In this document: positions 1 to 13,150 of the stretch, piece by piece
Position numbering within the stretch: the stretch's first letter is position 1
Layout of the letters: each line of letters begins with the position of its first letter
Notes under the pieces: model-generated
The model's database searches: none
What the model saw: the letters and a program-made list of their open reading frames with translations, nothing else
Told to the model about the DNA's origin: nothing
Source: Gymnogyps californianus
Lineage: Eukaryota; Chordata; Aves; Accipitriformes; Cathartidae
Direction: 5' to 3'
DNA: 64,000 nt
NCBI RefSeq assembly: GCF_018139145.2
Contig: NC_059478.1
Span: forward strand, 32,425,001 to 32,489,000
Made by a program: the position numbers and the translations under genes

Positions 1-1352
1 TTGCGGCTGCTGAAGTTCCTCATAACCGCTTGCCTGAAAAACCAAAATACTTTTGAAGGCCTATCCACAGTGGTGCCAGTCATTCATACTAAACGTCTCC
101 AGTCTGATGAAACTCTGCTACCTTCAATTTTCAGTAGCTTTTATTTGAAGAGGGGTTTATTGCAGGCTGCAGACCTCTTAATGAACTTGCAGCATAGCAT
201 AAAGAAAACTTAAATGACAGTTTGTGAAAACTTTGACCAGATTGTGTTTTGTGGGGAATCTACCTACGAAGAGTCAGCTTGGGCAAAATTTTGGCTTGAA
301 TTTGGCATTTTGTCAAGTCTGAGCTTCAGAATTAACTTCCAAGGTATTATAAAGAGCTGAGAATTATTTTTGGACAAATAGTTTGTCAAAGAAATGGAAA
401 CTGTTCTTGCAAGAGGAAAGAAGAGAAGGTTGACTTCAGTAAGTAGTTGGAGGCAAGCAAAGCAAACAAAAAGAGAAAAGATTTTCTTAAAATGGCAAAG
501 CATTTGCTTTCATCATTCGTGGAGCAGAACACTGAGCTGTTCTAATTTGAGTTTCTCCGAATGGAGACTGTAAATGAAAAGTTTAAAAATATGCCTACAT
601 TTTAGATGTTTCAATTAATCCAGGCATGAAATGGAACATTTTATTTTGCATAGGGCAAAGGCCAAGAGAAATAGTTAAGCCAATACAAAATTCTTCAGGT
701 TTTCCTTTTTGCTGAAAAGAGAAAATACAGGTTTTTATTTGCTCCTTTTTTTGTTCCGTTTTGCTGTTTGGCTTCAGAATTGAAATCTCTTTACTGAGAG
801 TGATTTTCAAATGCTGTTATACAAAGTAAAGAGAAGTTTTCGGTGGGAATGTCTTTGCTACATAGGTTTTAGTTCTGGATTTGGAAATGTTTTCCGTGCT
901 CTGCTGCGCTTGGTCACAAACAGCTGCTTATCACCGCCGTCAATTTTTCCTGGTGCCCATTTCTGTGTCTTCTCATAATCCCTGTCTTCACCCTTGTCGG
1001 TACTTCCCTGACAGCCCCATTTCCCTGTGTTACTGTATACTAGTACGTCTTCACTTCTTCAGCCAGCCCCAGGATGTTTACTGCAATGCGCTGTGCCCAT
1101 GTACTTCCCAATTCTTTGTGCCATCTGTTTGGATTTTTCTAGTTCTTAATTACAATGCCTGGTACTGGCTGGAAGCTAAGCAGAGGCCGTACCCCGGCAG
1201 GTCTGTTCCCAGCCCTCAGGTTACTGGTAGGGGCAGTTAGTAGTATCATTCTTTTTAGCAAATTGTGCTTTAAGATCTGTTCCTGTGGCTGCTCTCCTGT
1301 GCTCATCCGTTTTGTTTCCCCCCCCCCCCCCCCGCCTCCTTTTTGAAGTTAG
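1..1352 (+). other. FGGY intron (3' part), no exon seen
   Basis: This stretch precedes the first recognisable FGGY exon and reads as intron. I looked for the exon that should come before it in the protein (the segment ending just before the Gly-Thr-Arg that opens the next exon) and did not find it, so it must lie upstream of the window. It ends in a run of 16 C (1318-1333) followed by CCTCCTTTTT, which forms the pyrimidine tract of the acceptor. The short open frames here have no recognisable product. Confidence 0.7.
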
Positions 1353-1469
1353 GAACAAGACACATTTTGGAAACTATGCAGGCTGCAGGGCATCATATCA
1401 ACACGCTGTTTCTGTGCGGTGGGCTGAGCAAGAACCCTCTCTTTGTGCAGATGCATGCTGACATTACTG
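1353..1469 (+). CDS. FGGY: FGGY coding exon: C-terminal kinase domain, adenosine-binding motif
   Basis: FGGY encodes a cytosolic kinase of the FGGY carbohydrate-kinase family; the human protein is reported to act as a D-ribulokinase. This exon encodes a peptide that starts [15 protein letters not shown] (first Gly split across the junction) and continues [20 protein letters not shown] before DITG. The [10 protein letters not shown] stretch is the Gly-Gly-x-Ser/Ala-Lys-Asn nucleotide-binding signature of the FGGY_C domain (ASKHA fold). The acceptor is the AG at 1351-1352 behind a C16 and T-rich tract; the donor is GTAAGT at 1470. The exon enters with two bases of a codon and leaves with one, which fits the next exon exactly. 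About 38 residues match human FGGY as I remember it at nearly every position, so the assignment is firm. The exons for the N-terminal three quarters of the protein lie upstream of the window. Confidence 0.95.
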
Positions 1470-4400
1470 GTAAGTTAGAGGAAGTGCAGCGAAAGGAGCG
1501 TAAACTATTTTAGGTGGCTAAATACTTTGTCTTTGGAAAAATAAATACTTTCTTTATATAGAACTGTATTTTGCTGGTTGGCAAAAAAGTGTGTAATGAA
1601 ATGCTACTTCCTGCAAGACTGAATTTCCTGAAATTTGAAGACATTGGAATAACACAGAGATGCGGTGCAAACAAAGCTCCATACTTCGTATTGTTAGAAA
1701 ACAGACTTCAGGAGAAACCTCCAGCATGATTTCCAAGCTGCGAATCGTAGACTTACAGGTTTTTTAAGAAAGTGCAATGGAATAAATAGAAAAACTTTGT
1801 ATGGAATTTTTAAAACCAGTATGTATAAATTACATGTCAGAGATGTTTCTCAGTATCAGATTTTTAAAAATTTTTTGAAACGTTCTATAGAAGTTATTCC
1901 ATTCAGTCAGATTACAAGACGTTAGTTAGATGAGGATAATGCCCACTACATTTTGTGAGCATGGTTTGCATAAGATGTGTTTTACTAAAGCCTCTATTAA
2001 CTTCATCCTATTTGAATTCTGTTGGACTTCTGACACCTCCTGCTCATGCTGGGCATTGTATCCATTATATAGAACAATTCTTTTCTGAATTGTTTCCATG
2101 TCTGTACCATTAATACGGTTTAGGGGACAATTTCTGGATCCTTGCTCCTGCATGGTGTTGCATTTGATTTTGTAGAATTCCTCTGGGGTGGAAGGTGCTG
2201 GGTATGTGGCTCATTACAAGAGGAGATCTCAGGCTTGCATGGTATTTTTGGTCTCCCTTAAGCCTGTGTGTGTTGGACATCTTAGCACACCTGTGAGTCA
2301 GTTGAATATACTTTAAAAAATGTGGAAAAAATAACAAAATTTAGTGTAAAGGACTTCAGAGAAACTTTGAATGATGTGTGTTTTGGGTATATTTCAAATT
2401 AAGACCAGTGGCGCTGTCATGAATAAAGTTTAAGGCTCAGATTTGGGCATTTGGTCTGGAGATCTGACTTGCCCTAACATCAAACCACACTTCATAACCT
2501 TGATGCAGGAGGGAAGATGAAAATACACTTTATGTACTTACCTGAGATGAAAACAGAAATGGAGAAGCAAAAAGCATAATGCCTATTGACCTTAAAATTC
2601 ACTAAATACATTGCAGTCAAAGTGACATTTTCTGTTTGTGAAAAATGATGTTGTCAAGTCCGTGCCTTTCCTTATATAACTCAAATGTTTTAGGTGAATT
2701 TCAGCTATGTGTAGAGCTGCGATGCTGGTTCATGATGTGTAAAAATAAAAGGTCTGTGAAAAGGTATTCTGATTAAAATGTAATCAGAAGTTCTTTGACT
2801 GTAACTAATGGCCAAGTACAATTCAGTACAAAAAGGCCTTTTTGCAGTCTGGAATTCTCCCCCATTTGTAAAATCAGTGACTGACAAGGGATGTCAGAGT
2901 TCATCTAACTGAAATGCTCTTGGTTATGTTGAACTCATTAGAGCCTATCAGATAAAATAACTAACATTCCAGGATCAATCCCCCATTCTTTCCCGAAAAG
3001 AAAAAAATCTGAATATATTATTGTTAGCTGCAAATGCCCATGACTCAGCCATGCAGACATCCAATAGATAATTTCGCAGGCCACTTAAAAAGTATCTTGA
3101 TCTTTTTGTTTGCCTGGTAAGAATTCTGTATTCATTCTGATGATGCGGGAAATGTGCAGTAAATTTTAGAGCACGCTGAAAATTGCATACTGCTTCAAGG
3201 CCTGGCAAAGAGCCATGTAGCTGTAAGCTTGAGTTTTAGATTTTCTGTTCCAAGTAGACCCAAGTCCTGAGCTGTGGTCCATCTGAACCGGAGGAATGCT
3301 CAGGTGACTGATCCTACACAAACGTTTTTAAGGTGGATTTGTTTGGTTAGAGGAATTTAAGGGATGCTGTAATTCCACTTAGTTTGCTGTTAGTAGTCAT
3401 TCCAGCAATCAAACAACAAGGTCTCACTGTATCCACTTGCATTTCCCGTCACTCTGCCTGTGCTAACTGTAGGAAGAAATGGCATAAAGACCACTGCGGC
3501 ACCTTTATGTCACTCGGTGAAAGATGGTTGTAAGGAGCTTTACACTGGTGGAACAGTGCAAAGTTAGCATGATGTAACCGGATGTCTGGGGTGCAGGGTG
3601 AATTTGCTTTGTATCAATAATTGTTTCTGATCTTAATAATTTTATTTCTCATTTTGAAAAGCATATATTTGCCTTTTCCTCTGTAGGAGTTGTTCATGGC
3701 TCGCTTTAGATCTTCTTCCAAATTTCAGCTCCTTCTAATCTTACAGTTGGCTCTCAGGAGCAGCATTTTTGGGGGGATAATATCATTGAGGCTATTCACA
3801 GAAGGAAGCCTTCCTCCCACCGCTGTGTTTGCATCGTCATTCATTGAATGAAATTATCTCAGTAATGGAAATTCAGACACATGCCAAATACTGTAGGAAT
3901 ATTAAATTTTTTGGCTTAGTGAGGATAAGCACCTAAAGTGCAGCTAGAAAAGTATTTAGACTTATGCTATTGTTTTAGATTTTTAAGGAGAATTAAGAAA
4001 GCAGGCCAATTTTTATTTATTAGTCTTTTTCCTGCTGTTTTTACACTGGTAATGCAGGTCTTAGAAAACTTTGTGTGAACCAAGGGAAAGTATGTTCATG
4101 ATAGTACCCGTGGGTGATGAAACAATAATTTTTAATTTACCTCAGAATATATTTTGTTTGTTTGTTTGTTTGTTTGTTTGTTTGTTTTTTCCAGTGTTTT
4201 AATCTTGTTTTTGAATATCTTGCACAATTTGGAAGACAAGATTTCTCTTATTATTTCATACATAGCTTGTGAAAGTTTACTAGTCATATTTTCATGTCTT
4301 CCAGCAAAACCAGACTGGCTTTGTTGGCTATATATTTAAAAACAAACACAAACAATCTTTTTTTTGTTTGTTGCAAAAGAAACAAAAAGGATACCACCCT

Positions 4401-4780
4401 GTTTTTCCCTCGAGGTCAACTTTTAATAGGCACGTGGGTTTGGAGGGTGTGGGTAACAGGTTTATACCAAGCCCTTTGAGATAAATAGCCGGTGTCAAAG
4501 ATCTGGGGGTTTGTTCTTTGTATGCTTTACGTTCTGCATTAATGTTTTGCTGAAATTGTTTTATTTAAATTCTGCATTTTTCTTGGAGCCTGGAACCACA
4601 GGGCAGAGAGATTTACATTAATCTACAGTAGACTGTAGCTCTGAATGGAGTTGTGAACATAGTTTTCAAGTCCTTTTTGTTTCCTTTTTTCTTTGTCTTT
4701 TTTGCTTTAATTATTTATTGTGCCGCTAGTGCAGTACTGCTGTATTCTTCCTAACAGAGGCATGGCTTTTTCTTGTATAG
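1470..4780 (+). other. FGGY: FGGY intron, 3.3 kb
   Basis: This is the intron between two certain FGGY exons (donor GTAAGT, acceptor TCTTGTATAG). It contains a (TTTG)n microsatellite at 4152-4190 and otherwise only short chance open frames. I saw no nested gene. Confidence 0.85.
4152..4190 (+). repeat. (TTTG)n microsatellite
   Basis: About eight TTTG units in a row end in a T run inside an FGGY intron. It is an ordinary simple repeat and probably length-polymorphic. Confidence 0.95.
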
Positions 4781-4875
4781 GCAAGCCTGTTGTCCTGTCC
4801 AAAGAAGTGGAGTCTGTTTTGGTGGGTGCTGCTATTCTTGGAGCTTGTGCTTCTGGGGATTTTGGATCTATACAG
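4781..4875 (+). CDS. FGGY: FGGY coding exon: C-terminal kinase domain, second part
   Basis: The exon continues the frame of the upstream exon: two bases complete the Gly of DITG, followed by [20 protein letters not shown] and [11 protein letters not shown]. This is the conserved C-terminal part of the FGGY_C fold, which helps form the ATP pocket; human FGGY has a nearly identical stretch ([20 protein letters not shown], from memory). The acceptor is TCTTGTATAG immediately upstream and the donor is GTATGC at 4876. The 95-base exon ends in phase 0, matching the start of the exon at 33,248. Nothing is broken. It is separated from the following exon by a 28.4 kb intron, by far the longest in the window. 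Confidence 0.95.
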
Positions 4876-5720
4876 GTATGCAGTACCTGATTTTTTTTTT
4901 CAGTTTTAATGCGTTTTACACTTTGACATTTGGCACCATGCACAGACTTTAATTCAAGTGGAAAAGTTTGTACCTTCTGCACAGCCGGACAAGAGCCAGC
5001 ATCGCTTTCTCTCCGCCCTCTTTTTAACTCCATATGTTATTTAGGTGTATTGAAGATTAATTTGTCTTTTGACTGTAGGGCCATGCAGGTAGAAGCTGCT
5101 GTCTATGAGTTAGGCCATGTAATTTTACAGACAAAAAAGGGAATTTGGCAAGGCTCTGATCCTGCAAGAAGGTCACACTTTCATCTCAGTTGTATTTGTC
5201 CTACTTTCCTTCCTTCATACTGAGGAATGTTAAACATAAGAAACAACATAACACCATTTATGCAGTAAAAAACGACACACCTACACCTCTTGTCTTGCCC
5301 ACAGTGAATGCAGAGTTAATAATGAGGATGGAATTTCGTGTTTATTCATGTTATTTCAATCCATTAACAGTTGTAAAAGTAGCACTAAGGCTTTTATGTT
5401 CAGTGGATCAGCCAAAGCATGACTTAGCTGCATTTATATAAACAACAGTAGTATACAGAAACCCGAAGAAGGGTCTGAGTGCCCAAAATCGTACCTGTTT
5501 TCCCACCTGGCAATTCCACTAGCATAAGACATGTCCTCTCCTCATGCTACACGAGGACACTAAACAGTACACTGCATCCAATTGGACAAACTTATTTATC
5601 AGGATGGTCCCTAGATACACTTTTCTTTATAACGTCAGGCACAGATATTTGTAGATGAAATTTTGCACAAAAGCTTATCTGAATGTATTTTCTGAATAGG
5701 GAGGTCAGCTTCTCAGCCTA

Positions 5721-5783
5721 GTTAAATTGATGCAGTTCCACTGGAATCAATAAACAGCTCAACATAAGCTGAGGAACTGGGCC
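5721..5783. repeat. Old fold-back dispersed repeat fragment
   Basis: The segment runs from GTTAAATTGATGCAGTTCCA to AGCTGAGGAACTGGGCC. It resembles, with many substitutions, an interspersed palindromic sequence common in turtle, crocodile and bird DNA: arms like TGTAAATCAGC and CAGCTGAGGATCTGGCCC around a CATTGACTTCAATG centre. The family is recognised from memory; I do not know its database name. Confidence 0.45.
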
Positions 5784-8700
5784 GTGTTTGGCATTTTTCC
5801 AAATGTGAAAGTTCCAAATGTGAATATTCTACAGTGCTGTGTATGTTAGCAGGAAGAGCAGTTTCCTTTCATAAGAATTTTTCCATTAAAATTAATCCCA
5901 TTGCAACAAATGTATAGTACAATGTATACATATCTGTATTTAATAATTCTAGTGCTTGTAAGGAGAACTTGTTTTGATAAATGTAATTTCAGTAGCAACT
6001 TTTGGTGACAGGACTTCATATTTAATTCTTACTCTTCTGTTAATCTTCTGCCTTCAAATATATAGAGATTTCATTCCAAGTTTAAGATGTTTTCCACTAC
6101 TATGCAATAACTGAACATCTCAAAACTGATTTTATTAAGTCTGTCTTCATAACCATTAGAAAAATCTAATGCTGTGAACTTTTCTGTGATGTGTTTTTGT
6201 ATAATTTTGGTGTATTCATTTACCTCTAGTTTTTAACCCTGCCCTTATATATAAAAATCTTTCAGAAGCGTATCCAATAATGTCAGAACAGATATGTATA
6301 CATACATGTCAGTCTGCATAGCACACTCCTTCAGAAATCTCTTTCAGTGAAACTAGGTCCTTTGAACCAGCCATGTCACAGACTTTTTAATTTGAAAAGT
6401 GTTTGCTTTTTTACTGTTACGATATGTCAGGAGGTACCTGCCTCTTTGGTTGTGGGAACGGGGTTTGGCTTGTCATAAGTACGGTGCAGGTTCTGTGGGT
6501 CTTCCTGGAGTAAACTTCTCCTAAGGGCTTACCTGTGACTGTCGGGAGCCGGACGTCATGACTCCTTATGCTCCCTTCCCATTTCTGCTTGAATCAAGTA
6601 AGTTAATACCAGTACATAAAGAAAAAGAATAAATACAAATTGCAATCCAGTGCCTCAGCACTGCATAAGGAGTCTGGTTTCCCAAACGCAGCGTCTGCCT
6701 TTTTCAGTGCTTCAGCAGCTATTTGTGTAAGGTCTGGTTCCAAGGGTTTTGCTAGTCAGCAGGAGAGTTTCCTTTTGTTTCGCTGAGTTACAGGTCAAGC
6801 CCGTGGGCTTCCCTGGGATATCTCTGAAACAGAAAAGGGAAAATAGTTTGGAAACTACTGCTATTATACATCCCAGTGGGCATTTGTAGCATGTTTCTTT
6901 CCATCGTACTGCCTGTGGTGATCACTGGGAGCCAGGTGAGGCCCTGAATCCTATCCAGGATGCCACAACATCTCTGCAGTGTGAAGAAACCACCCACTAA
7001 GTGTTTTGGCTTAGTGTGTGTTCAGAAGATTGTCGTTAAAGAGGTGCCACCTATGGCCATATCAGTTGTATCATGCAGCAAATATGTTAGATTATGTAAA
7101 AACATTTTAAAAAGCATTCAGCTACATGGGATCAAGAAACAAGAAGCGCAATAAGTGTCTTTTTGGGGACGGGGAGGCGTAAATGCATATCTAGCATTGC
7201 AGTTCAATAGCCTTCTCTTACATTTATTTTTCTAACACATCTTCCAAAACAAACCTTTCTTAGAGGTGCTGCTGCAAACATTCAGCATCGTTGTAGGCTT
7301 TGCAAATAATAGAGGTTATTACCTGTCCTCTAATAGATGGTTTGTGCTTAATTATTGTGCTTTCCAAAGCTCTCTGTTTGCTCAGTCTAATAGTAAAGGA
7401 GAAAATTGTGGGGTTTTTTTACCAATAACCTCTTTCCTTATGTTTATGGTTGTTTGAAGGGGAATTTTTACTGTATTTGTCCCAGTTACTGGTCACATTT
7501 CTCAGAATGATTTTTGGACATTTCCACTCAATGTCAAAACGCTTAAAAGCTATCTGGTTTTTATGGGTATTGGCTGTTCTCCATTTTCTAAAACTCAAGC
7601 ATCTTTAGGACAGCTTGGAAATAGCACCCAAAGCCAGGATCCCTCAAAATCACTTCTGATAATCTTAGTCCGGCTTTAACGTGCTCTGATGACAAAAGGA
7701 CTGGCTGCTGAACAGACACGTGAAACCCACTAGCGATATGGAATAGCAGTAGTGCTGCCAGGCTTCTGCCAGGGAATCTCGTATGGAAGTTTGTGCATGT
7801 GTGCTGGGTAGTATGTGCACAGTGAGTGATGCTTCAGGGAGCTGGTGAGCCTACGGAGCAGGGCTGTTCTTGTGTCTGCATGCTAAATCTGATGCTTTGG
7901 GGACGTAACGTGCATTATGTGTTAAGAGTTGAGCTGCTCATGCATTCTGCCAATGTAGAGGTTTTGGGCATGGGGCAGCCAAGTCAGAGCCACTGCTCCA
8001 GCAGTCTGCTCTTCACTCAGAAAATCGGGACACACAGACAAGATCCTCAAAATCTACCAGGGCATCACTTTTCAATAAAGGAAAGAAAAGATGGGTCACC
8101 TAGGGAAGGCCCAACTCTATGGTAACCTTACATAGTAATTATAGTTAGGCTTTATTTAGCGTAATGGTTAAGAAATGCATTGGAATTGGATGGTATTTCT
8201 TTACGGGTAAAGTATGTGGCTGTGGTAGTTGCTGTTACTCTCATACTCCTGTACTATCCTGATGCTTAGTCCTGTGGCATTCCATTGCTGGGATTTGGAA
8301 ACGGGGAAGTATCTGCTTCAGAGATGCATTGGAGGATGGTTTTTCCAAGGACAGGCAGCTTTTACTTACCTACATATCGCTGTATGATGAACCCAGTCAG
8401 AAGTGTATGTGAGACAACGGGATTCTCACCCTTCACTTTCTTGGGCAATTGGTCATAGTGGCTGGAACACCAAAGAGCTTTTCCTCTATCCTTTGGTATC
8501 CCTAAGTAAGTTTCTTCTCACAAAGAAACATGCACCAGCGTACCTCCTGTCTCTTTTCCCTGTCTATACTACAGCAGTGACTATTTGCAGGATGCAGCAT
8601 TTTGTTCTTAATTTTCATATCTTTTTATTCGTTTTATGAGTGATTTGTGGAGTAAATGTTTTCATGCTTTCTGTTGACCACATCTGTATTAGTACCAAAG

Positions 8701-10742
8701 TTCTCAGTATGCTGAGCCTTTACAAAGAAGCATTGGAAATGAAGGTTATTGCAAAATTTGTAACCATGCAGGTTAATTTGCTAGATTCTAGTGTGGTTTT
8801 AAAAGCTCAAGCCCCTTGAAGCTGCAATTTCATCTTTAGGTAATTCTATCAAGGCAAGATTTATAACCTCCATCTCTCATGCCTGGTCACCATATGTTGT
8901 TGCTTCAAAGAATGTTGACTTCCCTATTTTCCTCTTCATTTACTCTCCCTGCATTTTTCTCCTCTGTGGTAAAACTGAATTAAAACAATTGGTCTATCCA
9001 AAAAGAAAGAAGAATATGCAGTGTGGTGAGTTCTTCCCCATTTCAACTTTTGGTTATTTAGTCTCTGGAATCTCCGGAAAGAGGAGAAAATCTTCTGAAT
9101 TTCTTCTTGCAATTTGGGTTATCGTTTAATTTGCCCCTACAAATGCTACACCCTTTTTCTTTTAGTGGCTTTGTTGTGTCTTGATTGTTGTGCCTGTGAG
9201 CTGTAACACAGCCTGGCTGGGTCACAGAAGACAGTGCTGTGTAAAATAGTACGACATAAGGATTTTTGAAATATACAGTGTATTTTCGGGTTTTGGATTT
9301 TTGAAATATGTGCTGCATTGAATGAAATAACCTTAACGTTGCTGGCTTAGATGGGTCAATTTATTGGTTCTAGCCATTCCTTTCATGCTGAGCAGCAGGA
9401 TCCTGGTTTTCTATGTGATTGTTTCTGTAGTAAAAATATAGCTTCCGGTTTAGCAAGCCAGCAATTCCTTCTCAGTAAAAATGTTCAATAAATAAATGTC
9501 AAAGTTTCCAGTATATCCTCGTTACTCTGCCTTACTTGTATGTAATTGAAAATGGGAAGAAGGTGCTGTTTGATTTGGCAGTCATCCAGCTCTTTTTTTT
9601 GGATAGCCTACTCTTTGGGACAAAGCTGTACACCAGGGAACAGGATTATTGCCTTATAAAATCCTGCAGCCCACTGACTATTCCTTAATTGCATATTAAA
9701 GCAATTAATAAAATCACCTGTATGAAACCAGATTACCAGATTTATTTTGGATTTGTTATCTTAACGTGGGTCATTGTTACTGGCCGATACGGAAGAGAAG
9801 AAACTTTGGATGATTTACTACAATACAGTTTACTGGTAACTTTCTGTGATCAGCTTTCTGTAATCATTTTTGGTGTAAAACATTGAGCTAGAAATTAGAG
9901 TCTACATGAGTACAAGATTTTTCAGGTATAAAATTGAATTTTAAGGGAGGCCTAGTTTTTTCTTTGTTAGTTTTGGTTGTTATGCAAGTTGGTGGTATAT
10001 CCTGCAAAAAGATAGGAAAAAGCTTTTTCATTGTTTTTATAAAGCAGATTGGAAGTATATAAAAATTAGCCGGATTCTATAGAAAGAGGTGTTAGGTAAT
10101 TACCTAATGTGGATTAGCTGAATTATTTAGCAGCAGTAGCAGCTGAGCAAGTGAAGTACCCCTTAGGTACAATTTGCAGCCCTGGAAGCAGCCCTAGAAG
10201 CTATGTGGATCATGGTCACCTGGCTCGCCTTCAAGATAACAGGCATAGAGTCCATAACTATGAGGGAGACACATTGCAGACAGGGGTTTGAAGTTATGAT
10301 GGTGCAGGGGAAATGATTCACTTACAACTCTGTACTAAAGGAACTCAGAAGAGGTTTTTTTTGTGCACTGCTTGGTTATTCTTAATTTAATGGACATCTC
10401 CTCTCAGTTGTCTTACAAAGTTGTTGGGTGGTATAGCATAGAGGATAAAATCATCTAACAAAACCCATAGAAAACACAAGTTTTATATAGATCAGCCAGG
10501 AAGAACATGCGACATGCAGTGTATTCACCTCTTAACAATGAAAATGTTACAGACTATCATGAATGTAAAGAAGTTCTTTAGTGCAACAGTTAGTCCACAG
10601 CCTTGGTGATGGACCAACTGGCAATTGTGAATAGACAACATTTCATAAGAACACCCATAAATAGTGCTGGGACATACTCAACATTTCTGCTGACAGAACT
10701 GGTGGGGATTAGGCTATTTCCATTTTTGGATCAGGCAGTCTC

Positions 10743-10800
10743 CGGTGTAATTTTGTTCCACTTATTTCAATGGACCTGCTTCAGTTGATGATCTGATCCT
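10743..10800. repeat. Old fold-back dispersed repeat fragment
   Basis: GGTGTAATTTTGTTCCACTT is followed by ATTTCAATGGACCTGC and TCAGTTGATGATCTGATCC. This is the same order of motifs as the palindromic repeat near 5.7 and 13.0 kb (GTGTAAATC arm, TTCAATGGA centre, CAGCTGAGGATCTG arm). It is strongly diverged. Confidence 0.45.
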
Positions 10801-12257
10801 CTATTCCTCTTCCAAAGCATTACCTGTCAGGTCGTGGATTGAAATTAATACAAGCGTCTTGTTGATTTCCATATTTTCAAAAGCAAGAACTGAGTAAAAG
10901 ATCAGGGAGGGGATAGTTTTTTCCTTAGAAATGGTAATAACTTGGGAAATCAAAAGAGGAAATAAAATGACTTCTCCCTGTTGAGTTAGGGAATGTTGCC
11001 TTCCCTCATCTCATTAAAAATTTAAAGCACTCCTGTTTTTGAGCAGGGTGAATTAGTAATTAAGTGCTATAATCAACTTGTGTAAACATAATATTGAAGG
11101 AGAGCAGCAAATTAATCATTTCGTTGGCTTGCCTTACCCAATTAATGCACCTTTTAGTAAAGACCTTCCTGCCGTGTTGGGATGGTTTTTTTTCCTCCTG
11201 TTCCCTTAACCAGAGGATTTTGGAAAGGCAGAGGAAGGAGATGGTTGTTCTTAGGCACCATGCTGTACACAAGGAGTGTGTTAAGGTGCTGTGATCTTGC
11301 CTGCCTTTTCTTCAAAATCTCCAAATCTGTACATGTAGAGTTTGAGCCCAAGGTTTAGTGGAGACCATCCTTGGGCAAGGCTAGGTGACAGCTCTTGCTT
11401 TTCTGAGTAGCGTATGGGCTGGGCATGGCCTCTTCATCTAAGTGATTTTTTAAAAATTCCTTCCTGGATGGTAAATGATCAGTCTCAATTGACAAGACAT
11501 GTGCTCCATAAAAAACCAGACTTTAAATTTCAGTGCATAGCTTATATATCTACTGTTAGAGACAGTATTCTAATGGTGAAAAGAGCTGAATCTTCACAGT
11601 CCATTCATTTGTTGTTCTCTCACTTATGACTGGCAGCAAAGTTATGAAGGGATGTCACGGACAGTTCATGATGTGGACTCTACTGCTTGCTGAGAAGCAA
11701 ACTGTTTTCCACGTAAGCAGCTAAGATGTTCGATGACTGTAGAGTATATTTGCAGCTAACCAGGCCTGGACTCAAAGCAGTGACTCGGCAATAGAACTCT
11801 ATCCCTTTACCTCTTTCCTTGGTGTTTGGACACTGAAATACATCTTTGCCTAATTGAAAGCTTTTTTTTTTTTCTTGTGTAATAAAGTTAGATTCAATAT
11901 GGCATGCATGAAACCACCAAGATACTGGCAATGCCTCTGGCTTTTGTATAGAGTCAGCTGCCTTCTTACCAGAAATCTTTAGAGAAATATAGATGAGAGA
12001 GAAAAATTAAAAGGCAGTGATTTGATGGCCACTGTCCAGTTCCTTGTGGCCTAGTGTTTATGGTACAAAGAGTGCCTTTTTAGTTAGCATATTTTGGCCT
12101 TACTGTCAGAAGTCTTTGCAGTAAGGGTAAAAAGCAGATGAATCACAACTACTCTTTTGCCCTAAGGATGATCCTTCTGTATTAAAGCTGAGAAATATAA
12201 ATGCTTGTCTGTCTCTGCCAAGCATAGAATGAGCTTTCAGTCGGTTTGAGAGAGTGA

Positions 12258-12274
12258 TTTTTTTTTTTTTTTTT
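12258..12274 (+). repeat. T17 homopolymer
   Basis: A run of 17 T lies within the large FGGY intron. There is no SINE body next to it. Confidence 0.9.
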
Positions 12275-12969
12275 CACTTTTCAAGCCGCAATAAATACAC
12301 AGAAACATTTCTACTTTCTTTCAGCTGACTTCAGTGGACAGTATTTCCATATGCTTGGAAGTCCTCTCCCCGTGGGAGTTAAATCACACATACAAGCACC
12401 ACCACTTAGAGAGTCAAACAGCTGAGATGCGGCTGTAGCTGATAGCACGATGCTTTCACAAAAGTGCTAAGAAAAGTACCCTCTGTCTTGTTGCTGTTTA
12501 CTGACATGTGATACTGGTTGACATCTGTTGCCCTTCTCATTTGAGGACTGTTTGCTTTACTAACTTTAACATTTCCACATTGCTATGCTGTTGAAGTGCA
12601 GATACACAAATCTCCTTGGAGTGCCCAAGGTCCTTTTATGAGGAGCAGAGCTGCCATCATTTGATATCATCCTGCTGGCTGCCTTTTCTATTGGAGTTGA
12701 GAGAAATAACTCTGTCGCTGTTAAGTGTTCTTGGTGGAGTGCAACGTCTAATGCTATATGTTGTCATACATTTGATGTATTAACAGCTCAGTACATGCTG
12801 TACGGTAGTGTTTGGTTCATTGTCACCTTAGATGATTTGTAGTCGGTTTATATCACTTGAAATTATTACAGGTAAAAACTTGTCTAAGAAAATGTCAAAG
12901 TTTGTTGTAGCAGGTCATATAGCCATTGAAATGATGGATGATCTTAGTCCATAATCATAATGCAAAATT

Positions 12970-13150
12970 CTCAGTTAATGTAAATCAGTATTGCTCCAGG
13001 ATTTCAGAGGAGCGACACCAGTTTACTCCAGTGCCCTGATCCAATCAAGCGCTTAGGTACATCATCTAACTTTCAAGTAGGCGAGAAGCTCAGTTGAAGA
13101 TAAGCAGGACTGCCCGTGTGCTGAAGTACTTTACTGGATCAGAGCCCAAA
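12970..13150. repeat. Two adjacent palindromic fold-back repeats
   Basis: First unit, 12,970-13,042: GTAAATCAGTATTGCTCC and GGAGCGACACCAGTTTAC are imperfect reverse complements around a short AGGATTTCAGA centre. Second unit, about 13,033-13,150: it opens CCCTGATCCAATCAAGCGCT and closes GCTGAAGTACTTTACTGG then ATCAGAGCCC, again arms of one inverted repeat. Both are diverged members of an amniote-wide dispersed palindromic family (from memory, of the GATCCAGCAAAGCACTTAAG type). Internal mismatches are mostly transitions, as expected of old neutral DNA. Confidence 0.55.
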
